The translations under genes and the position numbers were made by a program. Shown here one piece after another: positions 9,371 to 18,461 of a stretch of 38,863 nucleotides of DNA. The stretch is from an uncultured Pseudomonadota bacterium (GTDB lineage: Bacteria > Pseudomonadota > Gammaproteobacteria > Ga0077536). The notes beneath the pieces were generated by a model. That model saw only the letters and a list, made by a program, of their open reading frames with translations, had not been told where the DNA came from and ran no database searches. The DNA lies in NCBI GenBank assembly GCA_902597385.1, contig CACJXQ010000016.1, positions 1 to 38,863 on the forward strand, given 5' to 3'. Numbering within the stretch: position 1 is the stretch's first letter; each line of letters opens with the position of its first letter.

Positions 9371-11439
9371 AAAATCCTCTTCTAATAGAAATAGGCCTTG
9401 AGGAACTACCACCATTACTAGTTAAACACCTCTCCGAAACTTTTTGTGACTCCATAAAGGAGCGATTAGCATCTCTAGGTTACGAAACTGGCGGCAGTAA
9501 AAGCTACGGGACTCCAAGGAGAATCGCTTGTGTGATCGAGGATATTCCAGAAAAGCAAAACAGCAAAGCAATATTGAAAAGAGGACCTGGATTTAATAAG
9601 GCCTTCGATGCTGATGGCAACCCGACAAAAGCTGCTTTAGGGTTTGCACAATCCTGTGGCGTTGACTTAAAAGAACTAGAAAGATTTGAAACAAAGGATG
9701 GGGTTTGGCTGGCTCATCGGGCTACGGTCGAAGGAGGTTATCTTATTGACGATATCCCACAAGTGGTTGACGAAATATTAAAAAAAATTCCTCTACCGCG
9801 AAAAATGAGGTGGGGCGATGGGGACGAAGAATTCATTCGACCTATAAGATGGGCTACTGTTTTTCATGGTGACAAACTAGCAAAGGGCAAGGTCTTCAAC
9901 ATCGATATTGACAGATTTACTTACGGACATAGGCACATGGGCGGCACCAAGTTAGTCCTATCAAACGTCAATGATTACTCTCGGATACTCAAGGATAATT
10001 ATGTCATTTGCGACTTTGATGAGAGAAAAAAAACTATTCTGGCCGAAGTTCATAAATTAGCTGGAGAACATAATTGTGAACCTATAGTAAGTGAAAATTT
10101 GCTTGAGGAGGTTTGCTCACTTGTTGAGTGGCCTCGGGCAATAGTAGGCACCTTCAACGAGTCATTCTTGACGCTTCCCGAGGAGGTGATTATGTCCACG
10201 ATGCAAGATCATCAGAAATACTTTCCGCTTCGTGATAATTTGGGAAAGCTCAAAAATGCTTTCATTACTGTGGCCAATATCGAAAGTAGCAAAGAAGACA
10301 TCGTCAAGAAAGGAAATGAAAGAGTAATAGCACCCAGGCTTGAGGATGCAAAATTCTTTTATCAACAGGACATCAAAACCCCTCTACTGGAAAGATATCG
10401 GCGTTTAGCCGGAGTGGTTTTCGAGCGCAGATTGGGAAGCCTACTTGAGAAGTCGGAAAGAATAGCTAAAATTACTCAGGCGATATGTACGCAATTTAAC
10501 GCCCGGGAAGAAGTTTGTCGGCTGGCTGCAAAAGCCTCCCGATGTGACCTTACTACTGACATGGTGAGAGAATTTCCTGGATTACAGGGCATCATGGGAG
10601 GATGCTACGCTTCGCTGAAGCCCGAAACGGCTCAGATTGAAGAAACAATTCGCTATTTCTATCACCCGCGCTTCGCAAACGACCGTTTACCCCCTACAGC
10701 TGAGGGACAATGCCTTTCCTTTGCAGACAAGCTAGATACTGTTGTAGGAATTTGCGGCATAGGATTAAAGCCTACTGGAGACAAAGACCCCTTCGCCTTG
10801 CGACGTGCTGCAATCGGATTGATTAGAATTCTTCTAGAAAAGGAAATTGACATAGACCTAAACCACGCAATAGAAATAGCAGCTAAAGGCTACGAACACA
10901 GTCAGTTGGTACCAGAGACATTAGCAGTTTCAAGTCAGTTCATTTTTGATAGAATGAAGGGATACTTAGCTGACAAAGGAGTCAAATCTTCGGTTAGTAG
11001 GGCTGTCTTCGCAAGCGAAAGCCTATCCCCATTAGATCTCTCACATCGTATAGATGCGATACAATCATTTTCCAAATTACCCCAAGCGGCTGACCTAATC
11101 GCCTCGCACAAAAGGATATCTAACATCCTTAAAAAAAAGGAAGAGGCTAAGCTATTGTCAAAACCCAGAAAAAATTTATTAGAAATGCCTGCGGAAATTG
11201 CACTAGTAGAGTATTACGAGGAACTTCAACAAACGACCAACGTCCTGTACAGACAAAAAGATTATCAACAATATCTTATAGAAATAGCTGGTTGCAAAAC
11301 TCATATAGATAGATTTTTTGATGAAGTGAAAGTTATTACTGATAATAAAGAAATAACCGAAAACCGCCTTTCGATCATGAACGAGGCAAATGAAGTTTTA
11401 TGTAGAATCGGCGACCTGACTCATCTGGATCTAAACTAG
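9367..11439 (+). CDS. glyS: Glycyl-tRNA synthetase beta subunit
   Basis: Beta chain of glycyl-tRNA synthetase, 690 residues, needed for tRNA recognition and for a functional holoenzyme. It opens [16 protein letters not shown], the hallmark start of GlyS, and has the conserved [31 protein letters not shown] and [12 protein letters not shown] segments. The ATG overlaps the glyQ stop by four bases (ATGA), so synthesis of the two subunits is probably coupled. gmhB follows after 13 bases. Length and motifs are normal. Confidence 0.97.
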   Translation: MKNPLLIEIGLEELPPLLVKHLSETFCDSIKERLASLGYETGGSKSYGTPRRIACVIEDIPEKQNSKAILKRGPGFNKAFDADGNPTKAALGFAQSCGVDLKELERFETKDGVWLAHRATVEGGYLIDDIPQVVDEILKKIPLPRKMRWGDGDEEFIRPIRWATVFHGDKLAKGKVFNIDIDRFTYGHRHMGGTKLVLSNVNDYSRILKDNYVICDFDERKKTILAEVHKLAGEHNCEPIVSENLLEEVCSLVEWPRAIVGTFNESFLTLPEEVIMSTMQDHQKYFPLRDNLGKLKNAFITVANIESSKEDIVKKGNERVIAPRLEDAKFFYQQDIKTPLLERYRRLAGVVFERRLGSLLEKSERIAKITQAICTQFNAREEVCRLAAKASRCDLTTDMVREFPGLQGIMGGCYASLKPETAQIEETIRYFYHPRFANDRLPPTAEGQCLSFADKLDTVVGICGIGLKPTGDKDPFALRRAAIGLIRILLEKEIDIDLNHAIEIAAKGYEHSQLVPETLAVSSQFIFDRMKGYLADKGVKSSVSRAVFASESLSPLDLSHRIDAIQSFSKLPQAADLIASHKRISNILKKKEEAKLLSKPRKNLLEMPAEIALVEYYEELQQTTNVLYRQKDYQQYLIEIAGCKTHIDRFFDEVKVITDNKEITENRLSIMNEANEVLCRIGDLTHLDLN

Positions 11440-11452
11440 GCAAAAGAACCAA

Positions 11453-11983
11453 ATGAAACCTTTAATACTAGACAGAGATGGTGTGATAAATGAAGAAAGG
11501 GATGATTACATCCTATCCCCAAAAGACTGGATCCCTATTAAGGGCAGCCTAGAAGCTATATCAAAAGCAAAAAATCAGGGTTTTTATATAATCGTGGTAA
11601 GCAACCAATCAGCTCTTGGTAGAGGCTTGATGTCAATAGAGGATCTAAATTCCATTAACCGAAAAATGCAATCAGCACTCGCAAAATTTGGGGGAAGAAT
11701 AGATGCCTTTCTTTTTTGTCCGCACGAACCAGCCGACAATTGTGATTGCAGAAAACCTAATACGGCTCTTCTGGATAGTTTCAGGCTACGAACGGGAATT
11801 AATTACAAAGACTGTCCGTTTTTCGGAGATAGAATTTCCGATATCGAAGTCGCAAAAAAAATAGGTGCAAGACCAATTTTAGTAAATAGTGGGAAAGCAA
11901 ACTCCAATCCTCCTCCAGATATACTCGTATTCGATAATTTGGCCACAGCTATGCAAGAAATTGTGTTTAAACAAACAACATGA
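11453..11983 (+). CDS. gmhB: D-glycero-beta-D-manno-heptose 1,7-bisphosphate 7-phosphatase
   Basis: HAD-superfamily phosphatase of the ADP-heptose pathway for the lipopolysaccharide inner core, 176 residues. The nucleophile motif DRDGVIN is at residues 7-13 (Asp7 and Asp9). VVSNQSALGRG follows near 48-58. The GmhB-specific zinc site is C89-x-H91-x5-C97-x-C99 (CPHEPADNCDC), and FGDRISD (124-130) is the final metal-binding motif. The zinc loop separates it from histidinol-phosphatases. It is co-transcribed with glyQS and overlaps plsC by ATGA. Presence of this gene implies a heptose-containing LPS core. Confidence 0.95.
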   Translation: MKPLILDRDGVINEERDDYILSPKDWIPIKGSLEAISKAKNQGFYIIVVSNQSALGRGLMSIEDLNSINRKMQSALAKFGGRIDAFLFCPHEPADNCDCRKPNTALLDSFRLRTGINYKDCPFFGDRISDIEVAKKIGARPILVNSGKANSNPPPDILVFDNLATAMQEIVFKQTT

Positions 11984-12693
11984 AGAACCTCGTCCAATCT
12001 TCTCTTTTTTATTTGGGTTTGGTTCCATTAACTGTAATATATTCGATCATCAGTATACTGATTCTTCCTTTAAATAGACCCACCAGATATAAGATAATTA
12101 CTGGATGGGCACGCGCCTGCTTAACATGGCTAAAATTGACTTGTGATTTGTCTTGGGCAGTTGAAGGCGTAGAAAATATTACGCAGACCTCAGGCGTGAT
12201 TATGTGCAAGCATCAATCGGCATGGGAGACGATCTCCCTTCAACTTATATTCCCAAGACAATCTCAAGTTATCAAAAGAGAACTAGTTTGGATTCCCTTT
12301 TTTGGATGGGGCCTTGCTAGCTTAAACCCCATCGCTATTGATAGAAAATCAAACGTAAGAGCGCTAAAAAGCGTTCTTACGAAGGGTGAGGAGAGAATCA
12401 AACAAGGTTGGTGGGTGTTAATTTTTCCTGAGGGCACCCGGATACCAGTGGGAGAAATAGGTCAATATAAACAGACTGGGGCGGCTCTGGCCCGACAGCT
12501 TGGATGTCCATTAATTCCAGTCGCGCACAATGCTGGTGCCTTTTGGCCGCGTAAAAGTTTTCTGAAAAAAGAAGGCGTTATAAGAGTTGTAGTAGGAAAG
12601 CCAATCAGCACTTATAACAAAACAACTAAAGAAGTTACCGAGGAAGCGAAAATTTGGATTGAGAGCACCTGTGCAAATTTACCGAGATCGTAG
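11980..12693 (+). CDS. plsC: 1-acyl-sn-glycerol-3-phosphate acyltransferase (PlsC family)
   Basis: Membrane-bound lysophospholipid acyltransferase, 237 residues. It has an N-terminal hydrophobic anchor (about 8-30), the catalytic block KHQSAWET with His78 and Glu83 (an HX4E form of the usual HX4D), a second block near NPIAIDR (116-122), and FPEGTR at 149-154 for glycerol-phosphate binding. It probably makes phosphatidic acid, downstream of PlsY encoded later in the window, although acyl transfer to another lysolipid is possible. It starts in the gmhB stop (ATGA), following a known gammaproteobacterial order. The HX4E variant occurs in a recognised subgroup of the family. Confidence 0.9.
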   Translation: MKNLVQSSLFYLGLVPLTVIYSIISILILPLNRPTRYKIITGWARACLTWLKLTCDLSWAVEGVENITQTSGVIMCKHQSAWETISLQLIFPRQSQVIKRELVWIPFFGWGLASLNPIAIDRKSNVRALKSVLTKGEERIKQGWWVLIFPEGTRIPVGEIGQYKQTGAALARQLGCPLIPVAHNAGAFWPRKSFLKKEGVIRVVVGKPISTYNKTTKEVTEEAKIWIESTCANLPRS

Positions 12694-12734
12694 AAATTTA
12701 CCCCTATCAGGTTCAAATCAAATGCGAATTCTGT

Positions 12735-12762
12735 TTGAAAAAGAGTAATTTTCTAGTATAAA
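12735..12762 (+). promoter_or_regulatory. Candidate sigma-70 promoter of hemB
   Basis: TTGAAA (12735-12740, 5 of 6 to consensus) is followed by a 16-base spacer and TATAAA (12757-12762, 5 of 6). Transcription would begin near 12769, giving a leader of about 24 bases before the hemB ATG. This is among the best promoter matches in the window and lies in the only gap between plsC and hemB. Confidence 0.6.
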
Positions 12763-12792
12763 GAATCCAACTTTATCAAGCAAAAAAAAACT

Positions 12793-13803
12793 ATGATTTT
12801 CACCGGCCGAAGGTTCCCCACCACGCGTTTAAGAAGAAATCGCAGACGTGGTTTTCTGAGAGAACTAGTACAGGAAGTTAGACTATCCTGTTCGGATCTT
12901 GTGCAACCAATCTTTATTATGGAAGGAAATAATAAGAAAGAAGCGATTAAGACCATGCCGGGCATATCCCGACTTTCGGTTGACCTAGCAGTCGAAAAAG
13001 TCGCTCACTTAAATCAACTAAAGATTCCGGCAGTCGGGCTATTTCCTGCCATCGGACAAGAAAAAAAAACCGCTGATGGGTTAGAGGCTATCAACCCGAA
13101 CGGACTTATTCAAAACGCGGTGAAAAAAATAAAAGATTCTGTCCCGGAAATCGGAATAATTACTGACGTTGCCCTAGACCCTTATACGAGCCATGGTCAC
13201 GATGGAATCCTCGGCAAAGACGGTGAAATTCTAAACGACAAAACAGTTGAAGTATTGCAAGAACAATCTCTCTCTCTGGCTCGAGCCGGAGCTGATATCT
13301 TAGCGCCATCGGACATGATGGACGGAAGAGTAGCTAAAATTCGGGCAATCCTTGATAAAAACGGCTATGAGAATGTGAACCTACTGAGTTATGCCGCAAA
13401 ATATGCTTCCGCTTTTTACGGACCTTTCAGAGATGCGATTGGCTCGGGAACTAGTCTCGGACGTTCCGACAAAAAGTCTTATCAGATGGATCCGAGAAAC
13501 GGAAATGAAGCTTTGTGGGAGGTAGCATTAGACTTAGAAGAGGGTGCTGACATGGTAATGATTAAACCCGGGCTGCCTTATCTAGATGTCCTCAAGAGAG
13601 TCAAGGATACATTCTCCGTTCCCACCTTCGCTTATCAAGTCAGCGGCGAGTACCTAATGCTAAAAAACCTTTATCCTGAGCAGCCCGAACTCGAACGCGA
13701 GGCCATCATAGAGTCTTTATTATGCTTCAAGCGAGCCGGAGCTGATGCCATTTTCAGCTATTTTTCAGAGAGGGTTGCAGAGTGGCTAAAGAATCCCAAT
13801 TAA
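12793..13803 (+). CDS. hemB: Delta-aminolevulinic acid dehydratase (porphobilinogen synthase)
   Basis: Condenses two 5-aminolevulinate molecules into porphobilinogen in haem biosynthesis; 336 residues. The Schiff-base lysines are Lys203 (in SYAAKYASAFYGP) and Lys258 (in MVMIKPGLPYLD). The metal loop reads DVALDPYTSHGHDG with aspartates at 125, 129 and 137. This is the magnesium-type (Pseudomonas-like) enzyme without the zinc cysteines of the E. coli form. The start at 12793 gives the familiar TRLRRNRR N-terminus, though no Shine-Dalgarno precedes it, only an A-run. Its stop overlaps that of ntrC by four bases (13800-13803), tail to tail. Confidence 0.96.
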   Translation: MIFTGRRFPTTRLRRNRRRGFLRELVQEVRLSCSDLVQPIFIMEGNNKKEAIKTMPGISRLSVDLAVEKVAHLNQLKIPAVGLFPAIGQEKKTADGLEAINPNGLIQNAVKKIKDSVPEIGIITDVALDPYTSHGHDGILGKDGEILNDKTVEVLQEQSLSLARAGADILAPSDMMDGRVAKIRAILDKNGYENVNLLSYAAKYASAFYGPFRDAIGSGTSLGRSDKKSYQMDPRNGNEALWEVALDLEEGADMVMIKPGLPYLDVLKRVKDTFSVPTFAYQVSGEYLMLKNLYPEQPELEREAIIESLLCFKRAGADAIFSYFSERVAEWLKNPN

Positions 13804-15206
13804 TCCTCTAATCCGAGCTCGGTAATTTTCCGAGTGAGGGTGTTACGCCCCCATCCAATCAACTTAGCGGCTTCTTGTCTCTTGCCATCAGTCAGAGACA
13901 AGGCAACCTTGATAAGGACAGACTCGAAATTTGCGACAGCTTCACTCAACAGTGGACCCTCGTTCTTCTCAAACCAATCTTTACACCACACTGCAAACGC
14001 ATCTTCCCAATCTGAAGGCCCTTTATTTTCTTGGTGTACGGAGTCTCCTCTTATTTCTACCGGAACATCTTCTAGCTCAATTATTTTTCCCGGAACCATT
14101 ACCATTAATCTTCTACAAATATTTTCTAACTGTCTCACATTCCCTGGCCAACCAAAGTTTTCCAACGCTCTAATGGCGTCGGAAGAAAATGTTTTCACAG
14201 GAATATTGATTTCATTAGATATAGTGCCAAGAAAATAGTTTGTTAAATTCTTTATATCGGTTTTCCTCTCCCTTAAAGGTGGGAGCTCCAAGCGAATAAC
14301 ATTCAAGCGATACAAAAGATCTTCACGAAACTTCCCTTCATCAACCCGATCTTCCAATCTATGGTTTGTCGCGGCGATCAACCTTACATCCGTGACTATC
14401 GCTTCCCGCCCACCTACCCTGTAAAACTCGCCGCTTGCTAGAACTCGTAATAGCCGAGCTTGAAGGTCAAGAGACATATCACCTATCTCATCCAAAAATA
14501 ATGTGCCATTATTCGCCTGCTCAAACCTTCCGAGGCGTCTTGCGTCCGCACCAGTGAAAGCACCTCTTTCATGGCCAAACAACTCGCTCTCTAGAAGATC
14601 TTTCGGAATCGCCGCCGCATTAATTGCCACTAACTCCTTGTCGGCTCTTGAGCTATGCCTATGAAGAGCCCGAGCCACTAATTCCTTACCAGTGCCTGAT
14701 TCGCCGGTCAAAAGTACAGTCATATCTGAGCCCGACAATCTACCGATTGACCTAAACACTTCCTGCATTGCAGTTGACGAGCCTACTATCTCAGGTAATT
14801 TTATTCCGCTAGGTTCAGCTGAAGCTTCGACATTATCAACACTTCTTAGACCGCGCTTAATGACAGACATCATCTCTGAGACATCAAAAGGCTTCGGGAT
14901 ATATTCAAAAGCCCCCCCAGAGAAAGAGCTCACCGCTTTTTCCAAATCAGCGTAAGCGGTCATAATAATAACAGGCGTTGAAGGCTTCTCTTCCTTTAGA
15001 TGCGCCAACAAGTCAAGTCCTTCGGTACCAGGCATTCGAATATCAGACAAAACAAGATCTGGGCTACCGACCTTCAGCGCTACAATCAATTGATCAGCAT
15101 CAGAAAACAAACGAACCTTAAGACCATCCTTCTTCATCGCTTTTTCCAACATCCAACGAATAGATTTATCGTCGTCGGCTATCCAAACTTCTTTACTTTT
15201 TCCCAA
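13800..15206 (-). CDS. ntrC: Nitrogen regulation response regulator NtrC (GlnG)
   Basis: Sigma-54-dependent transcription activator, 468 residues in three domains. The receiver domain (about 5-120) has the acidic pocket Asp11/Asp12 and phospho-acceptor Asp55 in [10 protein letters not shown]. The AAA+ domain has Walker A GESGTGK (168-174) and the sigma-54 contact loop GAFTGA (215-220). A Fis-type helix-turn-helix ends the protein (about 446-468, [16 protein letters not shown]). ntrB lies directly upstream with a 1-base gap, so the pair forms one two-component system controlling nitrogen assimilation. The 3' end overlaps hemB. Confidence 0.96.
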   Translation of the reverse strand: MGKSKEVWIADDDKSIRWMLEKAMKKDGLKVRLFSDADQLIVALKVGSPDLVLSDIRMPGTEGLDLLAHLKEEKPSTPVIIMTAYADLEKAVSSFSGGAFEYIPKPFDVSEMMSVIKRGLRSVDNVEASAEPSGIKLPEIVGSSTAMQEVFRSIGRLSGSDMTVLLTGESGTGKELVARALHRHSSRADKELVAINAAAIPKDLLESELFGHERGAFTGADARRLGRFEQANNGTLFLDEIGDMSLDLQARLLRVLASGEFYRVGGREAIVTDVRLIAATNHRLEDRVDEGKFREDLLYRLNVIRLELPPLRERKTDIKNLTNYFLGTISNEINIPVKTFSSDAIRALENFGWPGNVRQLENICRRLMVMVPGKIIELEDVPVEIRGDSVHQENKGPSDWEDAFAVWCKDWFEKNEGPLLSEAVANFESVLIKVALSLTDGKRQEAAKLIGWGRNTLTRKITELGLED

Positions 15207-15207
15207 T

Positions 15208-16323
15208 CTAACCTCCTATTGGTATTCGAACTAGAAACTCAGTTTTCCTTATATTTCTTTCCAGAGTAATTATGCCATGGTTAGCCCTTGCAAGCTTTTG
15301 CGCAATAGATAATCCTAATCCCGTACCCTCTTGTGTTCCGGAAACAAGAGGAAGGAATATTGAATTCCTCAGCTTAGGATCAACTCCCCTACCATTGTCT
15401 ATTATCCTGATTTCCGCAACTCTATTGAATACCTCACCACCGATAGCAGTCTTATATCCTACCTTTGTATCAATAAGTATTTCACCCTCACCTTCCAGTG
15501 CTTGAACCGCGTTTCTCAACAAATTCAGGAAAATTTGCGTGAGCTGGCTTTTATCGCCTTTCAAAATTATAGGGAGTTGATAAGACTTTAAAATTTTTAC
15601 TGTTTTCGAAGGAGTTTCATTAAAATCTAGGGAATAATTTTGCTCAATCTTATTCTCAGCAACCACAAGATTATTCACATGATCAAGAACTTCATGTATG
15701 TTCACAGACTCTAATTTGACGGCACTCAGTTCACCTCCAAGCATTCGACTCGAGAGTGCACTCAATCTGTCTACTTCCTCTAGAATGGTGTCTATGAAGT
15801 CATCAAACCTCGTAGTTGCTAGTTCCTCTTTTAGTAATTGTGTTGTTCCTCGTATCCCTGTTAAAGGATTCTTTATTTCGTGTCCTAGTTCGCGTGCAAT
15901 GGTTTCCCAAATATCACTTTGATGGGTGAGCTCGTTGGCTTCTTTTATTTTCTGAAAAGATTCCTTATCACTAATTTCAACAAAGCAGCAACCTGAATTG
16001 TGCCCTGAAGCAGCGGCTGGAGAGACAACACAATCAATAAGTTTTGAGTAGTTTGCATCGAATTGAATCTCAAGCTCTCGCTCCACAATAACCGAACCAT
16101 ACCTAGTCGCTATATCTATAATTTCTTGCAGTCTTTTTGGATAAGGAAGAATATTACCTAAAGTGCAGTTTCTTCTCCTACTATCCCCTACGCCAAACAT
16201 TTTTTGAGCCGATCTATTCATATCTAAGATACGATAATTACAATCAACCAGCATAATTACTGTCTCTAGTTGATCGACATCAATCCTTTGGGGGTATTCT
16301 GAACTTGATGAAGGTGTTTCCAT
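15208..16323 (-). CDS. ntrB: Nitrogen regulation sensor histidine kinase NtrB (GlnL)
   Basis: Cytoplasmic sensor kinase and phosphatase for NtrC, 371 residues without membrane segments. It has an N-terminal PAS domain (about 15-115), a dimerisation/phospho-acceptor helix with His148 in ELGHEIKNPLTGIRG, and an HATPase domain carrying the N box (FLNLLRNAVQAL), IIDNGRGVD and GTGLGLSIAQKL. Absence of transmembrane helices plus pairing with NtrC identify it as NtrB, normally governed by the PII protein GlnB (not in this window). glnA is not adjacent here, unlike in enterics; a DUF4124 gene lies upstream on the same strand. Confidence 0.95.
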   Translation of the reverse strand: METPSSSSEYPQRIDVDQLETVIMLVDCNYRILDMNRSAQKMFGVGDSRRRNCTLGNILPYPKRLQEIIDIATRYGSVIVERELEIQFDANYSKLIDCVVSPAAASGHNSGCCFVEISDKESFQKIKEANELTHQSDIWETIARELGHEIKNPLTGIRGTTQLLKEELATTRFDDFIDTILEEVDRLSALSSRMLGGELSAVKLESVNIHEVLDHVNNLVVAENKIEQNYSLDFNETPSKTVKILKSYQLPIILKGDKSQLTQIFLNLLRNAVQALEGEGEILIDTKVGYKTAIGGEVFNRVAEIRIIDNGRGVDPKLRNSIFLPLVSGTQEGTGLGLSIAQKLARANHGIITLERNIRKTEFLVRIPIGG

Positions 16324-16388
16324 GAAACTAAAAAAGCCTTTTAAACAAATTTTTTTTGCGAACCTTAGTCCACTATTAAGGAATTCCG

Positions 16389-16958
16389 CTAGTTGTTAAA
16401 ACGGTTTCTATTAAAAATAGAAGCTTTTTGTACAAAAAAAGTTCTCACTTCAGAACGAGCTAATTCCCGATCAGCCATGTCCGTCAATACTGCCTCTAAG
16501 GTATGTGCACCTCGCTCTAAATCTCTAATTTGAAAGTTTAAAGAAGAACCATAGTCGGAGAGCAAATCGCCATCTAAAAATACCCGGGTTTGATGGCCAG
16601 AGCCTGACGCTATACGAGGCCTTACGTTTATTCTTACAGACACTTTTTCACTATTTCGAAACGTGTGATCTATTGGGGGTGATAAGATTTCTACCCTGTA
16701 TATTTGCTTAGGCTCTTTCTCTTCAATAGCGATCATCTTAGTCTGAGGCGACTCGAAAAAATTAGTCCTGTTGCTCTTAGGTAGTAAAACTCTCTCATGC
16801 TGCCCATTGACTTTGTCTGAGAATAATGGGACACCATCTTCATCAATAGTTTTATATACAACCTCTGAGCTTGCAACTCCAGGTAAAATAAGATTAATCA
16901 TGCCTAGATAAAAAAAACCCACCCTAATGGTTGACCAAGAACTCGAATAAAACTTCAT
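16389..16958 (-). CDS. DUF4124 domain-containing secreted protein
   Basis: 189 residues. A signal-like hydrophobic stretch (about 11-30) is followed by the DUF4124 motif, which has the sense VVYKTIDEDGVPLFSDK at about 33-49. The remaining C-terminal part (about 85-185) is beta-rich and looks like an Ig-like module, with IRDLERGAHTLEAVLTD resembling domains that bind or present ligands. DUF4124 proteins are often found beside glnA-ntrBC in gammaproteobacteria, so this position is expected. No enzyme motif was seen. The gap to lysA is 21 bases and to ntrB 65 bases. Its function is unknown; a periplasmic location is inferred. Confidence 0.8.
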   Translation of the reverse strand: MKFYSSSWSTIRVGFFYLGMINLILPGVASSEVVYKTIDEDGVPLFSDKVNGQHERVLLPKSNRTNFFESPQTKMIAIEEKEPKQIYRVEILSPPIDHTFRNSEKVSVRINVRPRIASGSGHQTRVFLDGDLLSDYGSSLNFQIRDLERGAHTLEAVLTDMADRELARSEVRTFFVQKASIFNRNRFNN

Positions 16959-16979
16959 TTTTACAATAATTTTTTCCCT

Positions 16980-18230
16980 CTATCCCTCTAGGTGTTTAGT
17001 CTCCATAACCAGCATATCGGCAACCGATTCCCTGGTGCGGATTAGGCGGGCAGTACCATCTATCTCAATAAGAACTTCTGGCGGACGCGGTCGGGAATTA
17101 TAATTAGACGCCATACTAAAACCATACGCCCCAACATCTTTTATTGCCAGTAAATCTCCTTGACTCACGGAAAAATCCTGCCGTTTCGCAAGCCAATCCC
17201 CCGTTTCACAAATAGGACCAACCAAATCAAAGGGCAAACCTCGTCTTTTCTCTTGTTTGATACAAGGAAGCACTTGGTGATAGGCGTTATATAAAGCGGG
17301 GCGCAAAAGATCATTCATTGCTGCATCAGAGATTGCAAACTTGCGTTTCCCGTTGTCTTTGTAAGCTATAATTTTAGTTAGGAGAACCCCTGCAGGCCCC
17401 ACAATGGAACGACCTGGTTCTATTTTAATTCGAAAGGATGAAGGCACACAGGATTTGATGTCGGACACCCACTGCCTGATAGAAGGGGGACCCTCATTAT
17501 CATATTTAATTCCAAGACCTCCGCCCACGTCAATATCCTTGAGGAGAATACCAATTCTTTTTAGCTCTTCAGCTAAGCGTACAACTTCTCGTACAGCCTC
17601 TATGACTGGACTTGAATCAGTTAGCTGAGAACCAATGTGACACGCTATCCCAATCGGGAGCAGCCACTCTGAGTTGGACGCTAGTTTATAGAGCTCTCTG
17701 GCATCTTCTATTGAAACTCCAAACTTATTTTCTTTCAAACCTGTAGAAATATACGGATGGGTATTAGGGTTAACATTGGGATTCACCCTTACGGAAACAG
17801 GCAATACAATATCTAGTTTTTTGGCGATAGCAAGAATCATTTTTAGCTCATCTCGGGACTCTAGGTTAATGCACCCAACGCCTGACTTGACAGCATTTTC
17901 TATTTCAGCCTCTGTCTTTCCTACTCCAGAGTATACAATGTTGGCACAAGAGTTCTCTACACACTTCACCCTCTCCAACTCTCCATCAGAGACTATATCA
18001 AAACCAGCCCCTAAAGCTTTGAGGTTTTTAAGAATAGATAGGTTAGAGTTTGCTTTTACCGCATAGCAAATCAAATGCTCCCTTTCACCAAAAGCAGCCT
18101 GATATTCTTTAAAATTACTTTCGATCAAGCCCCTAGAATAAACATAACAAGGGGTTCCAAAATCATCCGCGATTTTTGATAAATTAAAACTATCAAAGTG
18201 CAGGTTTTCACCTTTATACTCAAAGGCCAT
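16980..18230 (-). CDS. lysA: Diaminopimelate decarboxylase
   Basis: PLP enzyme making L-lysine from meso-diaminopimelate, 416 residues. The PLP lysine is Lys59 in YAVKANSN. Other landmarks are HIGSQL, the phosphate loop GGGLGIKY, EPGRSIVG, and the second active-site motif CETGDWLAK, which carries the catalytic cysteine. Fold-type III barrel plus C-terminal beta domain fit the length. The ATG overlaps the lptM stop by one base (TAATG arrangement), so lptM-lysA are translationally linked. In many relatives dapF follows lysA; here a DUF4124 gene follows instead. Confidence 0.96.
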   Translation of the reverse strand: MAFEYKGENLHFDSFNLSKIADDFGTPCYVYSRGLIESNFKEYQAAFGEREHLICYAVKANSNLSILKNLKALGAGFDIVSDGELERVKCVENSCANIVYSGVGKTEAEIENAVKSGVGCINLESRDELKMILAIAKKLDIVLPVSVRVNPNVNPNTHPYISTGLKENKFGVSIEDARELYKLASNSEWLLPIGIACHIGSQLTDSSPVIEAVREVVRLAEELKRIGILLKDIDVGGGLGIKYDNEGPPSIRQWVSDIKSCVPSSFRIKIEPGRSIVGPAGVLLTKIIAYKDNGKRKFAISDAAMNDLLRPALYNAYHQVLPCIKQEKRRGLPFDLVGPICETGDWLAKRQDFSVSQGDLLAIKDVGAYGFSMASNYNSRPRPPEVLIEIDGTARLIRTRESVADMLVMETKHLEG

Positions 18231-18427
18231 TATTTAGACCGTGTATTCAAGATAAGCGCCTTGGGGGAGTCCTTCACTGCTGTAGTAACATAACCCAAGT
18301 CATTCGGCTCTTCTGGCAAATATAAAGCACCCTTCTGACCGCAGCCGGATAGCAAAATAAAAACCCCTAAAGTACTTAACCAGGTACCAATATGTTTAAG
18401 ATTTTTTTCGAATAAATGAAAGATCAC
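18230..18427 (-). CDS. lptM: LptM-type small outer-membrane lipoprotein (YifL family)
   Basis: 65 residues with a GTG start at 18425-18427, chosen because AGGAGG (complement of 18438-18443) sits 10 bases upstream. A hydrophobic signal ends in the lipobox LSGC, with Cys29 as lipidation site. The mature end CGQKGALYLP is the signature of LptM, which helps mature the LptDE lipopolysaccharide translocon. The tail is short and variable, as in the family. It is directly upstream of lysA with a 1-base overlap, a widely conserved linkage. Confidence 0.88.
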   Translation of the reverse strand: MIFHLFEKNLKHIGTWLSTLGVFILLSGCGQKGALYLPEEPNDLGYVTTAVKDSPKALILNTRSK

Positions 18428-18461
18428 TTAGACTCAACCTCCTAATGAAAATAATCGACTA

